Shown here in pieces: positions 56,470 to 64,000 of a DNA stretch of 64,000 bases; position 1 is the stretch's first letter; each line of letters opens with the position of its first letter. Where the stretch lies: contig BCJJ01000012.1 in NCBI GenBank assembly GCA_039545355.1, positions 699,067 through 763,066 of the forward strand, read 5' to 3'. The position numbers were made by a program, and so were the translations under genes. The stretch comes from Trichosporon coremiiforme (lineage: Eukaryota > Basidiomycota > Tremellomycetes > Trichosporonales > Trichosporonaceae). The notes under the pieces are model-generated. The model saw nothing but the letters and a program-made list of their open reading frames with translations. It had not been told where the DNA came from and searched no databases.

Positions 56470-59152
56470 ATGTTGTCTGGCCGCGTGCGCAAGACGTACG
56501 GTCGGCGGGCGCCTCGTCCCCGAACTGGGTCCGACAGCGACACTGAGACCGACGAGCCGGGATCGAGCGCGTCCCAATCGCAAGCGGCGAGCTCCCCTCC
56601 GCCGAACCAGAACGGGAACGGGACCCGGGGAACAGACGAGGGGAACGACGTGCTCGGCGACCTGAGCTCGGCGAGTGCTAACAGCGCCCTTTCGGGAGTG
56701 AGCAGAGTGTCATCGTCGCGATTCCCATCAGCCCCACGCACGGGTTCGGCGGCATCAAGCGGGTCTTCCTTCCGCCGAGTATCGGGTAATACAAACACAC
56801 CTCCACCACTGAAACGGCGCCGAACACTCGATGCAGCCGCATCGATGCCCCCTCCCGCTCTGTCCAAGCCGTCATCCAAGCCCACGACACCGACATCCTC
56901 GACGCGATTACGACCTCGCAACTCCCCCGCACCTCCTGCCAGTCCGCGCGACTTGTCCGCCCTCTTCGCCGCAGTGTCACCGGCGCAGTCCGCCCAGTCA
57001 GATGATGGCGCACCGCCCCCACCCCGTAGGAGGAAGATGCTGAGCAAGGCGCAGAGTATGGTCGTGCCCCCGTCGCCCAAAGAAGACAAGGAGAAGATGC
57101 GGCCGAAGCTCGTCAGCAGCCAGAGCTTACCGATCTCGCCCACGAAGATGGATGTGGATGAGGAGGAGGGCGAGGAGAAGGATAGGGAGAGGGAGAACAC
57201 CCCGCCCCGTGCCCTTGCGCCCCTCCCCGAGCCGACTAGTGGCGGAGCACACCGCACTTACGGTAAGGGAAGAAGCTACCTCGCCGCTGCGGTCGAAATG
57301 CCGGAAGACGAGCCGCGCGAATCGTACGCCGAGCTCAGGAAACGGTACGAGGTCGACAATGGAGAGCATCCCGTTCTTGACGGACTGACGGGTGAGCGGA
57401 CACGCGGAAGCGAGTCGATGCTCTCTACTTCTGGAGGACAGGGCAACCTCCTCGATGAGCTCATGATGGCCAAGGCTCCGGAAAGTGTCAGCGACATGCG
57501 GAGCAAGGGCGAGAACCGACAGTTCATGGACGAGGTCGCGTACTATCTCGAGGGTCTGGGCGGCTCGTCGGCCATGCGGAGAACAAGGTGAGTAAGTTCC
57601 GGATGCATCAGCTGACATCAGTGCGCTCGACATCCTGGGCAGCATGCATCGCGACCAGGAATGGCTTACAAAGATGAACGTGTGTGGTCAGACAGAACCA
57701 GTGTTCGAAGCTCTCGCAGCCGCGAGGAGCGACGACGAGATCATGGACACGGCGTGCATCTTGTTCCTGTACATTGTTCACCACGCTGGCATTAGCATGG
57801 AGCAGGTTCTGGTCGAGCACCCGACCGCTGTCATGCAGGTTATCGGCAAGGGCCTCGGTATGACGTCTGGCCCGCTCGACAAGGCGTACCCTGCCAAGAT
57901 CACCGCAACTGTGAGCTCCACGTGCTTCGCCAGATTCCAAGCTGACATGCAGGTGACAAAACTGCGGATTCTGGGACGCAATGTGGGGACACACTACGAG
58001 GACGAGGGCCCGCCGACGCGATATGTTGCTGCCTCAGTTTTGTGCCACATCCTGCAGAACCCCGACCGGTGGCCGAGCCTGCAGTCCGCGTTCGAGGAGG
58101 AGACCGTCGGTGTGAAGCTCTTACATGCGCTGGACACGGAGGTGTCGCCCATACGCTCGCGAGTAGAGCTCTACTCCAAGGGACTCGTGCGTTGCGACGA
58201 CGCCTGTTGTTATTGACTCCCAGGACCTGCTGCCGAAGGATGAGTTGGTAGACTTGCCAACGATTGAACACTGTCTCACGGCCCTGTCGCACCGCTTCGT
58301 CATGACGACCATCGGCGAGGACAACCTTCGGCTGCAGCCGCTGTACGACGCGCTCGTCGTTATGGCCGTTGCGCTGACGGATGAGGACGCCGATTTACGG
58401 CAGACAGGTAAGTTAGTTTTATGCTCGTCCCTAACTTCCAGCGGCTCGTTGTGCGGTGCTCGCGCTCGAAGTCTTGACTCCCGCGGTCTCGCTGACACAC
58501 GTCAAGGACGACGTGAGCCCCGAGGTCGTCGCGTCTCTGGGCCGCGTCCTCCTGCTGCGGCAAGACATCTCCGATGCTGTGAGCACCGAACACACGACGC
58601 TAGCCAGTATCCAGTCGTACGTGCTCGCGCTTTTCGGCTCAATGGCGCTTGCCGGGCCGCACAATGTCTCTCTCCTCTCGTCCACATGTAAGCTACAATG
58701 GCCATTCTCTTGAGTTAACCGCAGTTGTGTCGAGCTGCAAGAAGCGAGCGTGTGCTCTGACATGTCGCTGCTCGCCGCGGCCACTCGCATACCACCTCGC
58801 CGAGCTCTACATGACCTCGGCCGAGACGAGCGAGGACGACACGGCGCTCACAGACTTCCTGCACGGCTACCTCGCGCTGCTCGTCGCCAAGGTGATCGTG
58901 CACTCCCCCGGCCCGCCAGCCAAGGCACTGCACACGCTGCTGCCGGGCGAGTCAATACGAGAGAAGATCGAGGGCGTCCTCGATACACTGCGCGACTTCA
59001 ACTCGGTGAATGAGGAGTTTGTGAAGCGCGTCGCGGCCGACTCGCAGAGCCAGACTTTAGACGAGGAGCAGCAGGACGAGACGATAGAGGGTATCGGGCG
59101 CGCGATCGAGGAGGTCGAGCGGCACCTTGAGAAGCCCGATGAGCAGCTCTGA
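56470..59152 (+). CDS. WPL1: WAPL-type cohesin release factor
   Basis: Six exons: 56470-57587, 57622-57910, 57953-58186, 58224-58407, 58442-58687 and 58725-59152, giving 832 residues. The N-terminal 260 residues are disordered, Ser/Pro-rich and basic, starting MLSGRVRKTYGRRAPRPRTG. The conserved WAPL region begins about 270 with RTYGKGRSYLAAAVEMPEDE and includes MDEVAYYLEGLGGSSAMRRT joined across the first intron to SALDILGSMHRDQEWLTKMN, then helical repeats such as IMDTACILFLYIVHHAG. Wapl/Wpl1 opens the cohesin ring with Pds5 and releases it from DNA. The join at 58687/58725 gives a Cys/Arg-rich stretch less like the family, so that boundary may need adjustment. Confidence 0.85.
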
Positions 59153-59438
59153 TGCAAGACAAGAGGTGTTCCGATGAGGAGTAATCATTGTATGTTTGTG
59201 TCACGCTACGCATAAGCATAGTCTACATGTCGGTGTCTGGTCGAAGCGAGCGAGTATCCCAGAGCCACCGTCTCAGCAGACCGCTGTGGAAGAAGGGTGT
59301 CCGCAGGTGGCTCGCTCGATCGATTGATCGGCAGCAACATCTGACCACAGACGTTGCTCCCGCTCACACCGTGTAGATCGTCGAAACACAACTGCCTTCC
59401 TTTCGTCAGCTCATCGCCCTCATCATCATCCCGCCGCC

Positions 59439-60863
59439 ATGCAGAGCGGCCTGACAAAACTGCCGCCAGAGGTAGTCTGTCTCATTCTTGAGCACCTCCG
59501 ACCACGTGCCCTAAAGCAATGTCTGCTCGTCAACTCTACGTTCAACGCTCTCGCCTCGCCTCTTCTCTCTTGCTTCATTCTCGTCCATACCTACCGTGGA
59601 GAAGTTTCATTCCCTCTTCTTCGTGGTGACCGAAACTCCTGGTCCTGCGCTTGGTACCCAGAACGGTTCCCTCGAGACGTGAGCTGCCTGACCGTGTTCC
59701 CGCATTCGTTTTGCGATGCGGTCGAGCGCGACATGATATTCCTCCATCCCATCTCAGCTCCTCTTATCTCCTCGTGCCGAGTGCTCAACGTCCGCCTCTG
59801 TGATCCGGACGACCATGACAACTTGAGCAGCGTCCACTTCTACAGCGGCTTCCCCGGACCGGAGCCTGACGGGATGGACCTCGGGGATGGGCACTATGTG
59901 CGCCCGCTCCAGTGCCACATGCTCCACTTCGCCCTGAAAAATGCGAGTGTAGACAAGCTCGTACTCCGCAACGTCCCCGTCGTATACGGAAACGTCGACC
60001 CGGACCTGCTACCGTCGTCCGTGCTCCAGACTGTCCGGGAGGCAGTCATCGTGCTCAACGTCGACGCCATGAGCGACACGAACACCGACATCGTCGACGA
60101 ATGGGACTACATCTATTACGCCGGAGGAGGAACAGCCTGCTCGAGCTTTACAGGCTCATTGTTGTTCCCAGAGTTAGGGGGCATGGACACTGTACTGCCT
60201 CCGAATGCTGAAGAGCTCACCTTTGTGTTCTGGACCTCCGAACAGGGGCGAGAGGTCGCCCCGTCATGCTGTGCGGCGTCTAAGCGCCCAGACAAGGACA
60301 CCAGCACTAGAGGCGAGAACGACGCCTCGGCTGACGCCTCGGATGACGAAGATGAGCACGCATCCTGCTGGGAAGACTCCGTCTGGCGCGACCTGGCCGA
60401 AGCAGTTGCGCCCTTGTTCCTCCGCAATCTTGGCCGGATCACGATCGTCAACGCCAGCAGCATCATTCCTACCGGAGAGCAGTGGAGACCTATCCTCTCG
60501 TCCATTTCAACATGTGTCGTGACGCATGCGAAGCTGGAGAAGAAGTTTCTCAAAGTCTTGCGGGGCTACCTTGTGACGAAGTGGGGCTTCTTCGCGACGG
60601 AGAGGTGCTTGGGCCAAGTTAGGTTCATGTACATGAACGAGTGGCTTCTTTCGACGGAGTGGGAAGACGTCTTCACCTGGCATGAAGTCAAGCCGTGGTT
60701 CGAGTTCAAGCGCCCCGCTTTGATCACGGACTACTTCAAGCCTGTGGACCAGGACGCGATCAAGGGGCGCAAGGACATGGGCCTGTTGGAACGCGACTCG
60801 CTGAGGGACAGGCGCTCGACGATGAAGTGCACGAAGCCGAACAAGTACACCTGGGGCCAGTAG
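59439..60863 (+). CDS. F-box-like protein, intronless (paralogue B)
   Basis: A single 474-residue frame starts MQSGLTKLPPEVVCLILEHL, then RPRALKQCLLVNSTFNALAS, the same F-box-like start as paralogue A at 16.7-18.2 kb. The two share order and motifs throughout: LQCHMLHFALKNASVDKLVL, RNVPVVYGNVDPDLLPSSVL, ELTFVFWTSEQGREVAPSCC, ITIVNASSIIPTGEQWRPI, YMNEWLLSTEWEDVFTWHEV and FKRPALITDYFKPVDQDAIK. It probably acts as a substrate adaptor of an SCF ligase, but the target is unknown. A dispersed copy 41 kb away and in the opposite orientation, again without introns, fits duplication by retroposition or simple transposition. Confidence 0.75.
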   Translation: MQSGLTKLPPEVVCLILEHLRPRALKQCLLVNSTFNALASPLLSCFILVHTYRGEVSFPLLRGDRNSWSCAWYPERFPRDVSCLTVFPHSFCDAVERDMIFLHPISAPLISSCRVLNVRLCDPDDHDNLSSVHFYSGFPGPEPDGMDLGDGHYVRPLQCHMLHFALKNASVDKLVLRNVPVVYGNVDPDLLPSSVLQTVREAVIVLNVDAMSDTNTDIVDEWDYIYYAGGGTACSSFTGSLLFPELGGMDTVLPPNAEELTFVFWTSEQGREVAPSCCAASKRPDKDTSTRGENDASADASDDEDEHASCWEDSVWRDLAEAVAPLFLRNLGRITIVNASSIIPTGEQWRPILSSISTCVVTHAKLEKKFLKVLRGYLVTKWGFFATERCLGQVRFMYMNEWLLSTEWEDVFTWHEVKPWFEFKRPALITDYFKPVDQDAIKGRKDMGLLERDSLRDRRSTMKCTKPNKYTWGQ

Positions 60864-61350
60864 ACCTGCATGAATTGCCTGAGTCCCGTGAAGTAGGAAG
60901 GTGCGCGCTCGGATGCATTGGTACGCTGCAAGTCACTCGGATCTCGTCCGCCTCTCTGCCTTTCCATTTCTCCATCGCTCAGCATATGAGGGCGTAGAAG
61001 GCGAGGTGATTGCTGAATCAGCAGAACCCGTCGAGTCAATTCTGCCACGGCTCTTGAGGGCGTTGTGCGATCGAGGGACGCTATCACGTTAGTGACTTGC
61101 GGGGGAAGTTGGATCCCAGTGAGAAGTCACATGTAAATAGCCAGTTCGTAATCCCAACAAACGCCAGATGGCGGCCAAGCAGTGCAACGATGTGCTTTGC
61201 GAGCTGTTGTGGGCAGTTATGGGCGTCGAGATAAGGTATTCAGTGATTATGAGCCCCACAAAACCCATGGTCGTCCGTGCGCGAGTTGAGATTCAGGTTA
61301 CTCACCGCCACGCGTGCTGCGTTGTACAACATGCATAGTTGGATCTACAT
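60864..61350. other. Convergent intergenic region
   Basis: The 487 bp contain the 3' ends of paralogue B and the membrane-protein gene. No gene was seen. Confidence 0.4.
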
Positions 61351-62458
61351 TCACCACGAATTAATGAAAGGAGAGCGGAGCCATCCCGAGTGCTGTGCGC
61401 GCTGCGGTTCGGTGCTGTCGAGCACGTCCTTCTTCGTCGGCGCGGCCGGACGGTTCAGCGCTGCCGCACGCAAAGTGTCCTCAACTTCCCAGCGTAGACC
61501 CTCGTCCGTCCGCCGCCAGCCCAGGTCCAGGACGAAGCCCAAACCGCCGAATCGCAGGTCGACGTAGTGCTTCGGCAACGGCGACTCGGTGTGCACGATG
61601 TAGGGCGTCGACGTACTAGCCGCGCCCTCGGCGGGCGCGTGATCGGCATCGCTAATGTGTTCAGCAAGGCTCGCCGGCTCGTCCTCCTCCTGGTTCTTCA
61701 CAGCCTTGATCGCGCTGTCACTCTCCTTTGGGCCGAACGAGCTCATGCCCATCTTCCACTTGCCCGGCCACCAGCCGAGCCCGTCGACGAACACCTCCTC
61801 CTGACCGTTGACGACGTCGTGCCAGACGCGCGACATCTCTCGGTATCCGACGAGCGTGGGGTCGAACAGGCGCAGGCCGTTCAGGTAGAACGCTCCGCAA
61901 TTCGGAATCGGGGAATCGAGCGGCAGAGTGCTGTCAGGTGGGGGCGCAGAGGAGGGCGAGAGGTGAGTGAGGAAAGGAGACGACGGCGACGTCGAAAAGA
62001 AAAGAATGGCAATCTGCAATGTCAGCTCCACTGTTCGTTTGGCTCGTAGCTTGTTGGATGACGGTTACTCACGACAGTGGTGCAGTAGCCGCAGGGCCTC
62101 ATCGTCCAATAGGCGATGAACCCAAGGACCGCCAGGAGGAAAGGCGAGACCGACTGTGGTAGGAATTGCCGCAGTTCGGTGGCGAGGGACCGTCAAGGAA
62201 GGCCGGCGAACGACGCACGCATGTCGATTATCGGGAGCCACATGGTCAACAGGTAGCGTTGCAGTGAGTCAAGAATCGAGTGAAGCAGCAATGTTGGCGC
62301 AGCGGGGGTGAACAGAGCGCGAAATATAAGATAGTGTGCACACGGGTGGGAGGAAGCGATCGTGTCAGCACATGGTCTGCGTTTCCACGTATGCGGGGGC
62401 CACTCACCGGCATCGGTATAAGGAGCGAGAAGATCAGGATTGGCCTTAGGCAGTGCAT
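61351..62458 (-). CDS. Unrecognised membrane protein, 264 residues
   Basis: Exons 62458-62408, 62153-62073 and 62013-61351 join in frame. The N-terminus MHCLRPILIFSLLIPMP continues into SVSPFLLAVLGFIAYWTMRP, then CGYCTTVIAILFFSTSPSS, so two or three hydrophobic segments are followed by a soluble domain with NGLRLFDPTLVGYREMSRVW and FVDGLGWWPGKWKMGMSSFG. No family was recognised. A CGYC motif next to a membrane helix could be redox-active or bind metal, which is only a suggestion. The first intron (254 nt) is inferred, as almost no AG occurs between donor and acceptor; an in-frame alternative reading of that interval exists. Confidence 0.55.
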
Positions 62459-62768
62459 GTTGGCACGTTACCCAGGCTTTGTTGAGTTGCGAAAGGTGTG
62501 GAGAGATGAGCGTTGTCAAGATTAATCGAGCCAACGGATAAAGTTGAGTGGTCGGTTGGTCGGTCGTGATTGACGCACCGACGAATTCCCCACCAAGAAC
62601 CGGAACCGCCCGTCTCCTAGCCTCATGATCGGCGGTGGCCGATCACAGCCCCTCAATGTCATCACTCCCAATTGTGCCTCTCGTGGCGGCGAGTACAACA
62701 TGATTACTTTGATGCATATGAATGGATATCTCTATTGCAGGCACCGCATCACACTACGCAACACCGCT

Positions 62769-64000
62769 CTACCATCCTGAGAAGTCGCCGAAACCGCCAG
62801 GCTTACGCTTCTTCTTCTCGCTACCAAACTCGATCGGCGTGGCCGCCGGCTTCTTAGCTGAAGAACCAGCGTTGAGGTACTTCCCCACCCCGGCCTCGTC
62901 AGCCTTGCGTTTCCGCTCGTCACGCTGCGCCGCCGACTCGGACTTGTCTCCCAGGTGCGTACCGAGCCACGTAGTTCGGTCCTTCTCACGAGCGGCCTGC
63001 TTTTCCGCTCGCTTCCGCTGGGCTTCCTCCGACTGGTCTCGGCGTGCAAGTTTCTCCGCAAGCTTCTTTTTGAAGTCTTCGAACGGGTCTTGCAAACTGA
63101 CATCAGCAATAGCTTCCACATCCAAACATACATTTGCACGCTCTTGATCATGATGTCCTTTGTGGGCCGGTCGCCTCCGGGTCGCACAGGTATCCTCTCG
63201 ATCCGGTTCAGCACGTCCTCACCCCCGACCAGCTTTCCGAACACAGTGTGCTTGCTGTTGAGGTGCGGGGTCTCGCGGAACGTGATGAAAAACTGCGAGC
63301 CGTTCGAGTTCGGTCCACTGTTCGCCATCGAAATGACGCCGCGGCCGTCGTGCTTGAACGCTCCCTTCTCCATAAACTCGTCTCTGAAAGGCTCCCCCCA
63401 AATACTCTGTCCACCTCGTCCCGTGCCCGTGGGGTCACCACCTTGGATCTAAGGTTAGCCAGGGTCGGGCAGTTGGACTCACCATGAAACCGGGAATCAG
63501 ACGGTGGAAGACGACGTTGTCGTACTTGCCCTCCTTGGCGAGCTGAACGAAGTTGTAAACCGTTTTCGGGGCTCGGTCACCATGAAGCTCGACATTCAGT
63601 CCTCCGTAGTTGGTCATGATCGTAGCGTAAGCCTTGGATTTCAGCCGTTCCTTCTCCTTGGTCGGCTTCTTCAGCTCGTCGAACATGTACTCCTCTTCGT
63701 CCAGCAGTTCCCTCTCGTTCTTGACTTGCGGCGCCCATGACGTGCTGGTCAGGGAAGCGGCTTGTCGTCCTGTCGTGAAGTTCGTGGCATTGTCTTAAGT
63801 CAGTTGGATGCGACTCATGCGTAAGCGCGCCAGAAGACTCACAAGCCAGCTGCTCATCTTGTCGCTTGGCAACCACACCCTCCCTCTCTTTCATAGGTGG
63901 CGGCGTGCTCTCTGCTGAGGGCTGCTCAGACTTCGTCTGCAACGTCAGCGACAGTTATGGGGGCCAACTCACTTTCTCTGCCAGCATCTTCAACACCTTG
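62769..64000 (-). CDS. PPIL2/Cyp8-type nuclear cyclophilin, 5' end outside the window
   Basis: Exons 64000-63973 (partial), 63936-63843, 63793-63483, 63448-63132 and 63096-62769. The PPIase domain is complete: [80 protein letters not shown] and [20 protein letters not shown], keeping the active-site Arg and Phe. The block [17 protein letters not shown] before it and the C-terminal GFGDFSGW are hallmarks of PPIL2, which carries an N-terminal U-box; that part lies beyond the right edge. PPIL2 proteins are spliceosome-associated cyclophilins with ubiquitin ligase potential. The last intron is 35 nt. Confidence 0.9.

Overview
The window is nuclear DNA of a basidiomycete yeast. The best fit is a Tremellomycete, probably near Trichosporon, Cutaneotrichosporon or Vanrija. 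The evidence is GC-rich sequence, short introns (mostly 35-110 nt) with GTGAGT/GTAAGT donors and a CTGAC or CTAAC branch site just before the CAG acceptor, a chitin deacetylase, and fungal-type housekeeping genes. Gene names are by recognition of translated motifs; no database search was possible.

Layout. 0-9.9 kb: chitin deacetylase (runs off the left edge, minus), a 1.7 kb gap, RPL33, then MPP6 (exosome cofactor), MED4, MAK16 (60S biogenesis), a CCDC90/FMP32-type mitochondrial protein and an unrecognised small gene. 9.86-13.98 kb: an extraordinary block of about 30 tiny introns separating exons as short as 5-50 nt; frames stay open across consecutive junctions, so at least one real micro-exon gene lies here. 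14.0-25.0 kb: SRP9, MOB2, an intronless F-box-like gene, a decayed tandem copy of it, ACL4 (with an apparent frameshift), SDHAF1/SDH6, proteasome PRE2 and a THO7-like gene. 25.0-32.9 kb: a 7.9 kb stretch with no convincing gene and a diverged repeat array. 32.9-46.6 kb: a large acidic nuclear-type protein with an upstream ORF, a Cys/Met-metabolism PLP enzyme, a 12-bp minisatellite, and a 2692-residue IRA/neurofibromin RasGAP. 46.6-49.4 kb: a second long gap. 49.4-64 kb: UFE1 (ER SNARE), TVP38 (Golgi membrane), RAT1/XRN2, WPL1/WAPL (cohesin release), a second intronless F-box-like paralogue, an unrecognised two-TM protein, and a PPIL2-type cyclophilin cut by the right edge.

There is no operon-like logic. 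Most genes are independent housekeeping units in divergent or convergent pairs. RNA and ribosome biology is well represented (RPL33, MPP6, MAK16, ACL4, RAT1, THO7, SRP9). The accessory features are the micro-exon locus, the intronless F-box-like family with its pseudogene, and the gene-poor 25-33 kb interval. No tRNA, rRNA, CRISPR array or intact transposon was seen.
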